Shown here: piece by piece, positions 17,623 through 26,224 of the stretch
Position numbering within the stretch: position 1 is the first letter of the stretch
Layout of the letters: each line of letters opens with the position of its first letter
NCBI GenBank assembly: GCA_030625815.1
Contig: DAOUQF010000021.1
Location: 1-63,278, forward strand
DNA length: 63,278 bases
DNA from: Eubacteriales bacterium
Lineage (GTDB): Bacteria; Bacillota; Clostridia; Tissierellales; GPF-1
Direction of reading: 5' to 3'
Notes under the pieces: generated by a model
What the model was told of the DNA's origin: nothing
Seen by the model: the letters and a program-made list of their open reading frames with translations, nothing else
Databases searched by the model: none
Position numbers and translations under genes: made by a program

Positions 17623-17963
17623 TGAAAAAATGGATAATTATCGCATTGATTATTGCTTTAGCCGCTATTCCGTTTGTCACAGCATTTGCGGATGAGGCCG
17701 AAGCAAACGAGCAGGAACAGAGGTTTCTCATTCGCCTGGAAAGCAACCGAGACTATATTCAAAAATTGCTTGATGCCGAATTGATTACGGAAACAGAAGC
17801 GGAAGAACGATTCGCCTTTTTCGATGAGCGGATTGCTGACGTCATGGAAAATGGCTTTGACTCCTACGGTTCAGGCTTCCACCATGGTTTCGATTACGCA
17901 GAAAGTATGCATCCGCGCGGCGGCCGAGGTTTCGGCGGCTATGGCGGAGGTTTTTGTCACTAG
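17619..17963 (+). CDS. Small exported Gly/His-rich protein (DUF2680-like)
   Basis: 114 residues. A signal peptide (MMKKWIIIALIIALAAIP, with cleavage likely after VTAFA) is followed by a short charged helical region containing LDAELITETEAEERFAFF, which resembles the helical repeat of DUF2680/YckD-type proteins. The tail is rich in Gly, His and Phe (GSGFHHGFDYAE ... GGRGFGGYGGGFCH) with a single cysteine near the end. Such tails could bind metals, but this is inference. It is the last gene of the two-component operon and is followed by a strong terminator. Confidence 0.75.
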   Translation: MMKKWIIIALIIALAAIPFVTAFADEAEANEQEQRFLIRLESNRDYIQKLLDAELITETEAEERFAFFDERIADVMENGFDSYGSGFHHGFDYAESMHPRGGRGFGGYGGGFCH

Positions 17964-17966
17964 AAT

Positions 17967-18002
17967 AAAATGACGGCACCCAATTTTGGGCGCCGTCATT
18001 TT
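17967..18002. terminator. Bidirectional terminator
   Basis: An 11-bp stem, AAAATGACGGC and GCCGTCATTTT, with an inner CCC/GGG pair lies between the convergent exported-protein and lipoprotein genes. Confidence 0.88.
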
Positions 18003-19170
18003 ATTCCTTTTCATAATAGAACCGTGCGCGATTCATGCTTATGCCGTCCTTGCCGGATCGGACTTGAATCCGATAGATTCCCGGCTGCTGGGGTGCCCAA
18101 CACCACTCAAAACCCTCTACAACATCCATGCTTTCATCATAATGCGGGACAAAATGCTCCTCCTGCAATTCTTCTATGGCAAATGAAACCCAATCGTCTT
18201 CCGTTGTTCCTTTGATTACTAAAACTTCTTGCTTCATGGTATAAAATCGCGTCTGTGAATCCAAAGTGAAATCTATCCACGGGCCAGTGAAGATTTGTAT
18301 CTTATCCAACTCCTTGTCAAAGACCAAGTCAAGGGGATATGTCGCCAAAGGCTTTCCCAGGTAATAGACCCATGCAATGCCTGACCATTCAACCCCGGGC
18401 GTCAAGACCCCGCTCCGCGTTTCAATGACATAGATATCCTCCTCGCTATGTCCCGAAGCGCCCTGGCTAAAACGCTCTCCATCATTGCTTCGGATGCGTA
18501 TGCCGGGCAATCCATCCAGTACATCGACGCCTTCCCGATTGATCTCCAATTTCAAGATCACATATGCTTCATCGCCTTCGACCCGGGTTGCAACCTGTTC
18601 AGGCAGCTCCCATTCCCATTCGATCAGAGACAGCATTCTGGTTTCCGGATCCCAGGAACTCTGCAGACCAAACAGGATTTCAAAATCCGTTTGAGCCAGC
18701 ATAATCCTCTCCCCTTCAAACACTAAGGGAAATTGCAACCCGTAAGGCGAGCCGCGCTTATCCAAAAAGATTCGCTGCACCCGATTGTTCTCAAACTGGA
18801 ATTGAAGCTCGTCTTTTTGTATCTCCGACTTGCCGCTATCCGTCCAGCTCCAGCCGAAACGCTCCATCATCGCAGGCAAATATAAATACGGAACCCCCTC
18901 CATATATTGCCCAACAACTTCCTCGCCGTCTACTATTCCCTCGTCTTTAAACGCAAAAGCAACTCTGTTTTCTACACAATACGTCCCCTGAACCACTTGC
19001 ATTTCCGGCCCCTCGTTTTTCGTTAGAACCGGCAACGGAGCATCCTGAATCTGTTTTTCCTCTTCAATGGGTGTAGGCGCCTGATCCAACTTTCCATCAG
19101 ATTTTTCCGCGCATCCAGAAAAAAGAAGAATCACTAAACAAATCCAAGGTAAAACCTTAACCTTGTTCAT
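18001..19170 (-). CDS. Putative lipoprotein of unknown function
   Basis: 389 residues. The signal peptide ends in a lipobox, LFSGC (Cys at ~20), so the protein should be lipid-anchored on the outside of the membrane. After a short linker, residues ~70-180 (GVPYLYLPAMMERFGWSWTD, then a FGLQSSWDPETRMLSL segment) resemble the copper-amine-oxidase-N-like/stalk repeats common in Firmicute surface proteins. The C-terminal ~90 residues look like a beta-sandwich. No catalytic motif is recognised. GGAGGGGATTTG precedes the ATG at 19170, so 16 upstream codons were excluded. Confidence 0.75.
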   Translation of the reverse strand: MNKVKVLPWICLVILLFSGCAEKSDGKLDQAPTPIEEEKQIQDAPLPVLTKNEGPEMQVVQGTYCVENRVAFAFKDEGIVDGEEVVGQYMEGVPYLYLPAMMERFGWSWTDSGKSEIQKDELQFQFENNRVQRIFLDKRGSPYGLQFPLVFEGERIMLAQTDFEILFGLQSSWDPETRMLSLIEWEWELPEQVATRVEGDEAYVILKLEINREGVDVLDGLPGIRIRSNDGERFSQGASGHSEEDIYVIETRSGVLTPGVEWSGIAWVYYLGKPLATYPLDLVFDKELDKIQIFTGPWIDFTLDSQTRFYTMKQEVLVIKGTTEDDWVSFAIEELQEEHFVPHYDESMDVVEGFEWCWAPQQPGIYRIQVRSGKDGISMNRARFYYEKE

Positions 19171-19200
19171 CAAATCCCCTCCTTTCTTATATTTTAACAT

Positions 19201-19226
19201 AAAAAAATCAAAGGGCAATAGCCCTT
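19201..19226 (-). terminator. Terminator of the pyr operon
   Basis: Stem AAGGGC/GCCCTT with a 4-nt loop and a slightly interrupted U-run (minus strand) directly after pyrE. Confidence 0.7.
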
Positions 19227-19231
19227 CGATC

Positions 19232-19807
19232 CTATTTCTTCATTTCTCTCGATCCCGGTTTTACCAGCTCAATCTCGCCTGCCTCGCAGAGCGGACACGA
19301 CTCTGGCTCATAGGACTCAATCGCCAACTGAATCGCCGCATAGACTGGAAAATCCAGATCAAACCCCGCCGGTCTTCTGTCTGCAATACACGCCAGACCG
19401 ACCACAACTCCCCCAAGCTTTTCGAGGGCTTTTTTTGTCTCTACCGTTGATTTCCCGGTCGTTACAACATCCTCGGCAATGATGATCTTCGCTCCCGATT
19501 TAATATGGAAACCGCGCCTGAGTTGCATCTCGCCGTCTTTTCTTTCCGTAAACAAGGCTTCTTTCCCGCATTGACGGCCCAACTCGTAGGCGACAATCAC
19601 GCCTCCCATGGCTGGTCCCACAATCACATCAACCTCAATCTCGTTAAGCATCTTCGCCACTGGCGCCAATACCTTTGCCGCCTGATCCGGAAAACGCAGC
19701 ACCTTTGCACATTGTACATATTCTCCAGAATGTCGTCCCGAAGACAATAGAAAATGTCCCTCTAGAAAAGCTTCCGTTTCTTTTAAGATTCCTTTAATTT
19801 CACTCAT
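19232..19807 (-). CDS. pyrE: Orotate phosphoribosyltransferase
   Basis: A 191-residue enzyme joining orotate and PRPP to give OMP. The PRPP-binding motif is IIIAEDVVTTGKSTVETKK (acidic pair then TTGKST). The substrate lysine loop is FTERKDGEMQLRRGF. The C-terminal extension ends with a CPLC pair and LVKPGS, seen also in other PyrE proteins. The ATG at 19807 has GGAGGAAAAAC upstream; upstream in-frame codons lie in pyrD. It is the last gene of pyrB-I-C-F-K-D-E. Confidence 0.95.
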   Translation of the reverse strand: MSEIKGILKETEAFLEGHFLLSSGRHSGEYVQCAKVLRFPDQAAKVLAPVAKMLNEIEVDVIVGPAMGGVIVAYELGRQCGKEALFTERKDGEMQLRRGFHIKSGAKIIIAEDVVTTGKSTVETKKALEKLGGVVVGLACIADRRPAGFDLDFPVYAAIQLAIESYEPESCPLCEAGEIELVKPGSREMKK

Positions 19808-19818
19808 GTTTTTCCTCC

Positions 19819-20718
19819 TTATACAATTCCAATAATTTCTTCCAAGGCTTTTACCCCTTCGCGCTCCATCCATCGCTCCAATTCCGCAGGAATCTGAAAA
19901 ATCTGATCCGGATTCGTGAAGAATGCAGTTCCGATCTGTACCGCACTCGCGCCAGCCATCAGAAACTGAATGACTTCATCGGCATTGGTAATTCCGCCCA
20001 TTCCGACAATCGGCAGCTTGGTTGCCTTTGCGGTTTGATGAACCATCCTGAGGGCGATCGGTCGAATCGCAGGACCGGAAAGTCCCGCATAGGTATTGTT
20101 GAATACGATATGACGCGACTTTGTGTCTATCGCCATGGCTTGCACCGTATTAATCAAGCTGATGGCATCGGCGCCTCCCGATTCGCAAGCCTTCGCGATC
20201 TCGCCGATATTTCCTACGTTCGGCGACAGCTTCACCATCAACCTTTTTCTTGTATTGGCTCGTACCGCTTTAGTGATAAGCTCGGCGCTTTTTGCTTCCG
20301 TGCCAAAAGCCATGCCGCCCGCCTTGACATTCGGACAGGAGATATTCAATTCCAGGATATCGTAATCGCAGCCTTCCAGCCTTCGAATGGCTTCCAAGTA
20401 AGTTTCCAGGGTACTTCCCCCCACATTCACAACTGAAATCAGGTTCCGATCTTGAATTCTGGGCCAGATCTCAGACGCAAAGGCATCCACACCAGGATTC
20501 TCGAGCCCGACTGAGTTCATCATCCCCGCGGGCGTCTCCCACACACGAATGCCTTCATTGCCGTCTCTCGGCTCCAGGGTCAGTCCCTTATAACTGATGC
20601 CGCCCAGTTTTTCTATATCGTAGTATTCCGCATATTCCTCGCCAAAGCCAAAGGTGCCCGATGCGGCAATGATGGGATTCTTTAGTTCAAGATCAAGAAA
20701 TTTGATGCTTGTCTTCAT
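19819..20718 (-). CDS. pyrD: Dihydroorotate dehydrogenase B, catalytic subunit
   Basis: A 299-residue FMN protein oxidising dihydroorotate to orotate. The class 1B type is shown by its length, the catalytic cysteine region (LELNISCPNVKAGG) and its partner PyrK directly upstream. Further motifs are NPIIAASGTFGFG, VKLSPNVGNI, GMGGITNADEVIQFLMAGAS and VQIGTAFF. Electrons go through PyrK to NAD+. The start at 20718 has GGGGAGGAAGTATTCT before it and lies 26 nt inside the end of pyrK, so the genes overlap. Confidence 0.95.
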   Translation of the reverse strand: MKTSIKFLDLELKNPIIAASGTFGFGEEYAEYYDIEKLGGISYKGLTLEPRDGNEGIRVWETPAGMMNSVGLENPGVDAFASEIWPRIQDRNLISVVNVGGSTLETYLEAIRRLEGCDYDILELNISCPNVKAGGMAFGTEAKSAELITKAVRANTRKRLMVKLSPNVGNIGEIAKACESGGADAISLINTVQAMAIDTKSRHIVFNNTYAGLSGPAIRPIALRMVHQTAKATKLPIVGMGGITNADEVIQFLMAGASAVQIGTAFFTNPDQIFQIPAELERWMEREGVKALEEIIGIV

Positions 20719-21427
20719 AGAATACTTCCTCCCCTTCAAATACCGGACCATCCTTGCAGGTCTTCTTGTTTCCACTCTTGGTTTTGCAGGTGCAGACCAG
20801 GCAAGCGCCAACTCCGCATGCCATCCGTTTTTCAATGGATACGTAGCTTGGAATGCCCGCGTCACGCGCCATCTTGACCACCGCTTCCATCATGGGATGA
20901 GGCCCACAGGTAAAGACCGCATCATATTTCGTCATATCCAGCCCGTCCGTCACAAGACCGCCGACAACAAATTGCGTATCCGTGGCAGCCTGAACAAACT
21001 CTTCTTCCAAAAAGATCTGTTCTGCAAATCCCAATCGCAAATCAACCGCTTGTCCCTGTGCTTTCAGGTTTTTTGCTGTTGCATGCAGGGGCGCATTGCC
21101 CAGACCACCGCCAACCAGCAAGATCTTCCCTTCTATCGCCGGGAATCCGTTCCCGTAGGGACCTTGAAGTTGGATCTCGTCATTCACTTTCAATTGCGCC
21201 AAAATTTCCGTGCCCTTTCCGACAACCTTAAAGACAAATTCGACTTTGCCTTCATTATAGTCGAATACGCTAATGGGTCTGCCCAAAAGCGGCGCTTCCT
21301 GCCATGCCCGCAGCATATAGAATTGCCCGGGTTTCGGTGTTGTCTCTGTCGAAACAATCAAATGGACAATCTCCTCGCCCACTTCTCGAATAGAGAGAAC
21401 TCTTCCTTCGCTTCCCTCTACACCCAT
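20693..21427 (-). CDS. pyrK: Dihydroorotate dehydrogenase B, electron-transfer subunit
   Basis: A 244-residue flavin/Fe-S subunit that passes electrons from PyrD FMN to NAD+. The ferredoxin-reductase-type FAD domain (RPISVFDY), NAD domain (LLVGGGLGNAPLHA, FTCGPHPMM) and C-terminal [2Fe-2S] motif (MACGVGACLVCTC, then KKTCKDGPVF) are all present. It overlaps pyrF by 10 nt and pyrD by 26 nt. Confidence 0.95.
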   Translation of the reverse strand: MGVEGSEGRVLSIREVGEEIVHLIVSTETTPKPGQFYMLRAWQEAPLLGRPISVFDYNEGKVEFVFKVVGKGTEILAQLKVNDEIQLQGPYGNGFPAIEGKILLVGGGLGNAPLHATAKNLKAQGQAVDLRLGFAEQIFLEEEFVQAATDTQFVVGGLVTDGLDMTKYDAVFTCGPHPMMEAVVKMARDAGIPSYVSIEKRMACGVGACLVCTCKTKSGNKKTCKDGPVFEGEEVFYEDKHQIS

Positions 21428-22275
21428 TGCAAAATCTCCTCGCGCATCATTTCTGTCTTGGCTTGAATCACCTTGGCAAAATCAATGCCTTCCTCCACGC
21501 CCTGATGCGCGGTAATCAATCCACGGGATGAGTTCACCACCATGCAGCGTGATTTCGTCAATACGCGAGCCAGGTCTTTTCCGGTGCCTCCCTGCGCGCC
21601 GTATCCCGGCACAAGGAAGAAGGTGTGCGGCATAGCCGCTTGGATCTCTTCAAATGCTTCCGGCGCCGTCAATCCGACTACCGCGCCGATGGCATTGAAA
21701 TTTCCTTCTCGCGGCAACCTCGAGCCCCATTCTTCAATCTTGCGCGCCACTTCCAAGTAGAGCGCGCCCTTTTCTGTTTGAAGCTCCTGAAAATCCACCG
21801 CTGACGGATTCGAAGTGCGAAGCAGAACAAAAAGTCCTTTTCCCTCTTTTTCCATAAATGGAAAGTATGGTGTAATCGCATCTTCCCCCATATACGCATT
21901 GACGGTCATAATATCCGACTCAAAGTCTCCGCCGAAATGTCCCTGCGCGTACATCCCCGCTGTCGAAGCGATATCGCCCCGCTTCACATCGGCAATCACG
22001 ATATTTCCCCGCTCCCGTGCAAACTGCAAGGTTCTCGCATAGGCTCTGAGACCTTCCAGCCCTAAGGCTTCATAGCAAGCGATCTGCACCTTGAAGCAGG
22101 CAACCGCCTCTTCCGTATGCAGAATTATTTCTTTGTTGAATCGAAAGATTTTTTCCTCTCGTGATAATCCAGCGTCATTTTTCAATATTTCCGGCAAATA
22201 CGCCTCTCGCACATCCAGACCCAAACAAACCGGTCCCTTGCTTTCACTTCTTTTCGCTAATTCATGCATTTTCAT
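21418..22275 (-). CDS. pyrF: Orotidine 5-prime-phosphate decarboxylase, type 2
   Basis: A 285-residue enzyme making UMP. The active-site block IVIADVKRGDIASTAGMYA (D-K-x-x-D, with the second Asp from the partner subunit) and the VPGYGAQGGTGKDL phosphate loop mark the longer PyrF subfamily 2 (about 280 residues) rather than the ~230-residue E. coli type. Its start overlaps the end of pyrC by 14 nt. GGGAGCAAGAATAG precedes the ATG. Confidence 0.95.
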   Translation of the reverse strand: MKMHELAKRSESKGPVCLGLDVREAYLPEILKNDAGLSREEKIFRFNKEIILHTEEAVACFKVQIACYEALGLEGLRAYARTLQFARERGNIVIADVKRGDIASTAGMYAQGHFGGDFESDIMTVNAYMGEDAITPYFPFMEKEGKGLFVLLRTSNPSAVDFQELQTEKGALYLEVARKIEEWGSRLPREGNFNAIGAVVGLTAPEAFEEIQAAMPHTFFLVPGYGAQGGTGKDLARVLTKSRCMVVNSSRGLITAHQGVEEGIDFAKVIQAKTEMMREEILQWV

Positions 22276-23419
22276 CTATTCTTGCTCCCTTCCGGATTGT
22301 TTGTTCGATCTTCCCGATGACATGATCCCCAAGGAATGGGGTGTTTTCCGATTTTGAGTAGAAAACATCCAATACTCGTTTTTCATCCGGCTTAAGAATC
22401 ACGAGGTTTGCCTCCATCCCAACTTCCAGCTTGCCCTCTTTCGCCATCCGTTCAACCCCTAGGATCTTGGCGGGGTTCGCGCTCATCCATCGGCTGATTT
22501 CTCGAAGAGAAGCTGTTGGCATCGCGGTGCGAACCAGGGAAAAAGCCGCGTCGTACCCGGTAATTCCCGGCGATCCCGCCTCCTTGTCCGCTTCCGTATG
22601 CGGTGCGTGATCCGTTGCGACACAGTCGATGGTGCCATCCAGCAACCCTGCCAGCAGGGCTTGTCGATCCAACTCTTCTCCGAAGGGAGGATTGACGCGA
22701 TAGGCATCATTGGCTCGGTATAAATGGTGTGGCGTTACCTCGCAGCTAACCTGTACACCTCGACCCTTCGCCTCGCGAATCAGCGCTACCGAACGTTCCG
22801 TGCTCACATGGCAGATATGCAGATTGCCGCCAACCGCCTCCGCCAACAAAAGATCTCGGCGAATCATTTCCTCTTCCGGTTCTTGATGAACCATCACCAG
22901 AAAATCGTATCTCTGCGAATCCAACAAGGCTTGCACCATGATTTTCGCATCCTCAATGGGTTTTCCATCATTGGAAAAGTATCGGGTATGGGGACGCATG
23001 GTTTCATAATCAACCGGTTCTTCCCCGAATCCTTTGGTTACGGCAGACACTTGCAAAAGCTCCGCTTGCTTAAACTTTGCTGCCTTTTCTTGATTCATGA
23101 TAATCCATTTCGGCTGATCACAGATGGGGGCTGTGTTTGCCATGGCGACAACCAAGCCGTATCCGCCCTTGACAGCCGCTTGAATTCCCGACTGAATGGT
23201 TTCTTTCTGCTCCTGCCCCGGCTCGCGAAAATGACCGTGAAGATCGATAAAGGATGGCATGCAAGTCAATCCCCATCCATCAAAATCCGCTGTTCCGACC
23301 ACACTTCTCGTTTCCGGTCTCAGCACAATTCTCTCGATTTTTCCTTCCCCATTGACCCACAGGTCGCCAAAGGAATCCAGTTCCGCATCCACCAGATGCA
23401 AATTCATATATCGTTTCAT
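22262..23419 (-). CDS. pyrC: Dihydroorotase, class I-like
   Basis: A 385-residue zinc amidohydrolase closing carbamoyl aspartate to dihydroorotate. Motifs are DLHGHFREPGQ (zinc HxH plus substrate-binding R), the central His residues (VHQEPEE, LHICHVST) and ATDHAPHTEADK with the catalytic Asp. It is somewhat shorter than typical class I enzymes (~420). The N-terminus aligns with the short metal-independent strand region, so this is not obvious truncation. It follows pyrI by 2 nt. Confidence 0.93.
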   Translation of the reverse strand: MKRYMNLHLVDAELDSFGDLWVNGEGKIERIVLRPETRSVVGTADFDGWGLTCMPSFIDLHGHFREPGQEQKETIQSGIQAAVKGGYGLVVAMANTAPICDQPKWIIMNQEKAAKFKQAELLQVSAVTKGFGEEPVDYETMRPHTRYFSNDGKPIEDAKIMVQALLDSQRYDFLVMVHQEPEEEMIRRDLLLAEAVGGNLHICHVSTERSVALIREAKGRGVQVSCEVTPHHLYRANDAYRVNPPFGEELDRQALLAGLLDGTIDCVATDHAPHTEADKEAGSPGITGYDAAFSLVRTAMPTASLREISRWMSANPAKILGVERMAKEGKLEVGMEANLVILKPDEKRVLDVFYSKSENTPFLGDHVIGKIEQTIRKGARIDENA

Positions 23420-23421
23420 CC

Positions 23422-23856
23422 CTATTCTCCCCCCTCAAATTGCGTTGGAGAATCGCAGTAGCTGCAGCGGTATGTCTTCTCTTCTTCATTCGCCAGATAA
23501 AACACCGGCGCTTCTACCTTTTCATATTGCGTGATGCATCGCGGATTCTTGCATTTTAAGATACCCTCAACGCGTTTTGGCAAGACAAGGGCAATCTTCT
23601 TTGCACGATTTCCATTTTCAATGACATTGATCGTTGCGTGGGGATCAATCAGTCCCAACACTTCCAAATCCAAATTAATGTGATTCTCAATCTTGATCAC
23701 ATCTTTTTTACCCATCTTCCGGCTGGGTACATTCCGCATCAAAATCACGACATCGTTCAGTTCATCGAGTTTCAGCTGGCGGAAAATCCGATATCCGCTG
23801 CCAGCTGCAATATGATCAATGACCAATCCTTTTTTCAGCTTCGATACATTAATCAT
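23422..23856 (-). CDS. pyrI: Aspartate carbamoyltransferase regulatory subunit
   Basis: A 144-residue allosteric subunit. The N-terminal nucleotide-binding domain has [12 protein letters not shown]. The C-terminal zinc domain has two C-x-C pairs (CKNPRC and CSYC) with correct spacing. Its presence indicates an ATCase that can be regulated by nucleotides, unlike that of Bacillus subtilis, which lacks PyrI. It overlaps pyrB by 8 nt. Confidence 0.95.
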   Translation of the reverse strand: MINVSKLKKGLVIDHIAAGSGYRIFRQLKLDELNDVVILMRNVPSRKMGKKDVIKIENHINLDLEVLGLIDPHATINVIENGNRAKKIALVLPKRVEGILKCKNPRCITQYEKVEAPVFYLANEEEKTYRCSYCDSPTQFEGGE

Positions 23857-24769
23857 TTTCTTTCACCCCCAAAACTTTCATCAATAAAGCCATGCGCACA
23901 ATCATTCCATAGTGGGCTTGTTCAAAATACTTGGCTCTCGGATCTTGATCAACCTCCACCGAAATTTCATTGACTCGAGGGAGTGGATGAAGAATCATCG
24001 CGTCCGGTTTCGCTTTTTTCATTTTTTCCGCGTCCAAAACATAGATATCCTTCAATCGCAGATATTCTTCTTCTGATACAAAGCGTTCTCGCTGCACCCG
24101 AGACATATACAAGATATCCAGCTCACCCATTACGGCTTCCAGATTCTTTGTTTCTTCATAGCTTGCGTATGTGATTTCATCCTTCACATAGCTCGGCAAT
24201 TGCAGTTCGTCCGGAGAGATAAAGACAAACCGGATTCCCGCATATCGATCCATGGCTCGTATTAAGGAGTGGATCGTCCTGCCGAATTTCAGATCGCCGC
24301 ATACTCCGATGGTCAAATTCTCGAGTCTGCCCTTTTCCTGTCGAATGGTCAAAAGATCCGTCAGGGTTTGGGTGGGATGCTGATGTCCGCCGTCCCCGGC
24401 ATTGATCAACGGCTTGTCCGAAGACTCCGCTGCCAGTTTTGCCGAACCCTCCCGCGGGTGCCGCATAACGATCGCGTCCGCATAGGCGCAAATGGTTCGA
24501 ATCGTGTCGGACAGGGTTTCCCCCTTCGCCGCTGAAGATGCATTGGGATCATCAAAGCCGATAATGGATCCGCCTAAACGCAACATGGCAGCTTCAAAAG
24601 AAAATCGCGTTCGTGTGGACGGTTCGTAAAAAAGAGTGGCCAGCAATTTGCCTTTGCATGCCTCCGCGTAGGTTTCCGGCGCTTCAATAATCTTTTCTGC
24701 CAGTTGAAAGATTCCCTCCAATTCCTCTACCGAACAATCTCTAGGCTCAATAAGATGTCTACCAATCAT
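23849..24769 (-). CDS. pyrB: Aspartate carbamoyltransferase catalytic subunit
   Basis: A 306-residue enzyme joining carbamoyl phosphate and aspartate. The carbamoyl-phosphate motif is [13 protein letters not shown]. Others are the SSAAKGET loop (80s loop with the catalytic Lys), [23 protein letters not shown] and [10 protein letters not shown]. The start at 24769 ([11 protein letters not shown]) has GAAGGAGGATTTT before it, so ten upstream codons were excluded. It is first in the pyr operon, downstream of an attenuator-like leader. No carbamoyl-phosphate synthetase or pyrR is in the window. Confidence 0.95.
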   Translation of the reverse strand: MIGRHLIEPRDCSVEELEGIFQLAEKIIEAPETYAEACKGKLLATLFYEPSTRTRFSFEAAMLRLGGSIIGFDDPNASSAAKGETLSDTIRTICAYADAIVMRHPREGSAKLAAESSDKPLINAGDGGHQHPTQTLTDLLTIRQEKGRLENLTIGVCGDLKFGRTIHSLIRAMDRYAGIRFVFISPDELQLPSYVKDEITYASYEETKNLEAVMGELDILYMSRVQRERFVSEEEYLRLKDIYVLDAEKMKKAKPDAMILHPLPRVNEISVEVDQDPRAKYFEQAHYGMIVRMALLMKVLGVKEND

Positions 24770-24813
24770 AAAATCCTCCTTCTTTGCCTCTCTGGGCAAA
24801 ATTAAAAATGGAT

Positions 24814-24911
24814 AAAAAAAGACCTTTCTTGAAAATCAAGAAAGGTCGCAAATAGCTGTATCTAAACAGTATTTTCCTAATGCGTGACCCTTTCCAGTCT
24901 CTCGTACTGAT
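24814..24911 (-). promoter_or_regulatory. pyr operon leader with PyrR-type attenuator
   Basis: In transcript order: a hairpin whose loop reads ACGAGAG (24894-24910, CAGT/ACTG stem), an overlapping GAAAGGGTC segment (24886-24894) that can pair with GACCTTTC of the next element, and a strong terminator (stem GACCTTTCTTG / CAAGAAAGGTC at 24821-24847, then seven Us). This matches the binding-loop, antiterminator, terminator order of PyrR attenuators, although the loop matches the known consensus (CNGNGAG-like) only in part. No upstream promoter was clear. Confidence 0.65.
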
Positions 24912-24935
24912 TTAAAGATTCACTTACTGCGGTAA

Positions 24936-25493
24936 TCATATCTCAATTGGATCATTTCTGTCAACTGAAATTTCCATGTTTTGCGGAATTTCTTGCCGCA
25001 TCAAATACTCCCGGTTTTCTTCTCTTGGATTCTCGATTTGATGAGAAAAACGAAAGCCCGCTTTTTCATAGGCGCGTATCGCCCGTTTATTCTCCGGTTC
25101 CGGTCCAATCACAGCAATCCGCTCATGAAAATAATGAGGGAGCACACCTTCAACAAAAACTCTCAGCATCTGGCTCCCGAGTCCTTGATTCACCCGAGAT
25201 GCTTCTCCGATAAACAGATCGATCCCCACACTATCCGGGATTCCCACCTGTTTCGCATACTCTGAATAATGATGGAGTGCATAGGCTTGCACAAACCCAA
25301 TGGGTTCTTCCTCCATAAATGCGAGCATCGTCAGCTTTGGCGAGGTTCCATTCACGCAGGGCAAGTATTTCTCCTCGATTCGCGCCCGGGTTATGTCACC
25401 TTTTGTATACCACTCTTTTACTTCTCCGGTGTTCATCCATTGATAAAGAAGTGAAAAATCCTCTCGTTTCAGTCTCCGAAATTTCCAATCCAT
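24936..25493 (-). CDS. GNAT acetyltransferase, AAC(6-prime)-like
   Basis: A 185-residue single GNAT domain. The N-terminus (LKREDFSLLYQWMNTGEVKEWYTKG) and GIDLFIGEASRVNQGLGSQML (strand 4 plus the acetyl-CoA Q-x-x-G-x-G loop) resemble aminoglycoside 6-prime-acetyltransferases and the Acetyltransf_8 group. PENKRAIRAYEKAGF is the C-terminal motif. The substrate cannot be assigned. A resistance role is not implied, because most such chromosomal homologues are uncharacterised. It lies 9 nt after the SIS gene and before the pyr leader. Confidence 0.8.
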   Translation of the reverse strand: MDWKFRRLKREDFSLLYQWMNTGEVKEWYTKGDITRARIEEKYLPCVNGTSPKLTMLAFMEEEPIGFVQAYALHHYSEYAKQVGIPDSVGIDLFIGEASRVNQGLGSQMLRVFVEGVLPHYFHERIAVIGPEPENKRAIRAYEKAGFRFSHQIENPREENREYLMRQEIPQNMEISVDRNDPIEI

Positions 25494-25501
25494 AGCAACT
25501 C

Positions 25502-26224
25502 CTAGATATGTCGAACGCGTCCTATATACTTATCATAGAGTGCGTCATTATCGAAACCATCGACATTTTGGCTTGCGAATACGGGCAGCGGATGTCCCTC
25601 TTTTGCTAGAGCCATCATCGCTTCATTTACGATCACATTAATGGTTGCAACCCCAGACAAGGTTGAACCCGGCGCTGTTGGCAACCCGCCGACCTCCATC
25701 ATTGCGTCTCCAAACGGCACACATGAATCAATCACCAGGTCTGCACATTCAAACAATCGCTTCCCGCTGGGATGACGGCTTGTAATCTGCTCTGACTGCT
25801 TCAAGTTTGTCAGGGCGATTACCTTCACGCCCTCTTTTTGCGCGCGCATGGCCATTTCAATCGGCATGGCGTTTCTGCCGGAATTTGAAATTACAATCAT
25901 AATATCTCCAGTGCAGATATCGTATTGATCATACAGAATATCTGCCAAGCCAGGCAGTTTTTCAAGGGCGCCGCTTCGTCTTGCGCCATTTGATGTCAAC
26001 ACATCCGGATCCAGCATCGCATTGACGTTGGCCAATCCTCCCGCCCGAACAAACATTTCAATCCCGATCATATGAGAATGTCCGGTTCCAAACACATGAA
26101 TCATTCGATCTTCTCGAATATTGTCGGCTACCCACTCCGCCGCCAATTTCATTTGTTCGCCTTGTTCTTGATCAATTTTTTCCAATAATGCAATTGCATG
26201 TTTCATATAAGTAAACGTCGCCAT
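25502..26224 (-). CDS. UPF0309-type SIS domain protein (paralogue 1)
   Basis: A 240-residue sugar-isomerase-fold protein. Conserved blocks are VFGTGHSHMIGIEMFVRAGG (phosphosugar-binding loop start), VISNSGRNAMPIEMA (SIS S-x-S-G loop) and TSRHPSGKRL. The nearest structural relatives are GmhA-like phosphoheptose isomerases, but no reaction is established. It is the most divergent of three paralogues in this cluster (end: VDGFDNDALYDKYIGR instead of GADEHN...YEGRW). GATTTGGAGGAATGAAAA precedes the ATG. It is separated from the GntR gene by ~190 bp. Confidence 0.85.
   Translation of the reverse strand: MATFTYMKHAIALLEKIDQEQGEQMKLAAEWVADNIREDRMIHVFGTGHSHMIGIEMFVRAGGLANVNAMLDPDVLTSNGARRSGALEKLPGLADILYDQYDICTGDIMIVISNSGRNAMPIEMAMRAQKEGVKVIALTNLKQSEQITSRHPSGKRLFECADLVIDSCVPFGDAMMEVGGLPTAPGSTLSGVATINVIVNEAMMALAKEGHPLPVFASQNVDGFDNDALYDKYIGRVRHI

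Noticed and set aside
19232-19280. CPLC cysteine pair at the PyrE C-terminus as an unusual metal site
   Set aside because: A cysteine pair followed by LVKPGS occurs in other PyrE proteins, so it is not specific to this genome.
20654-21466. A 270-codon open frame antisense to pyrK
   Set aside because: It overlaps a complete PyrK and the start of PyrD on the other strand and has no family features.
22724-23461. A 245-codon open frame antisense to pyrC
   Set aside because: Composition and lack of motifs indicate a shadow of pyrC.
24936-25493. GNAT protein as an aminoglycoside resistance gene
   Set aside because: Similarity to AAC(6-prime) is at fold level only, the gene lies in a chromosomal core region and no resistance context is present.
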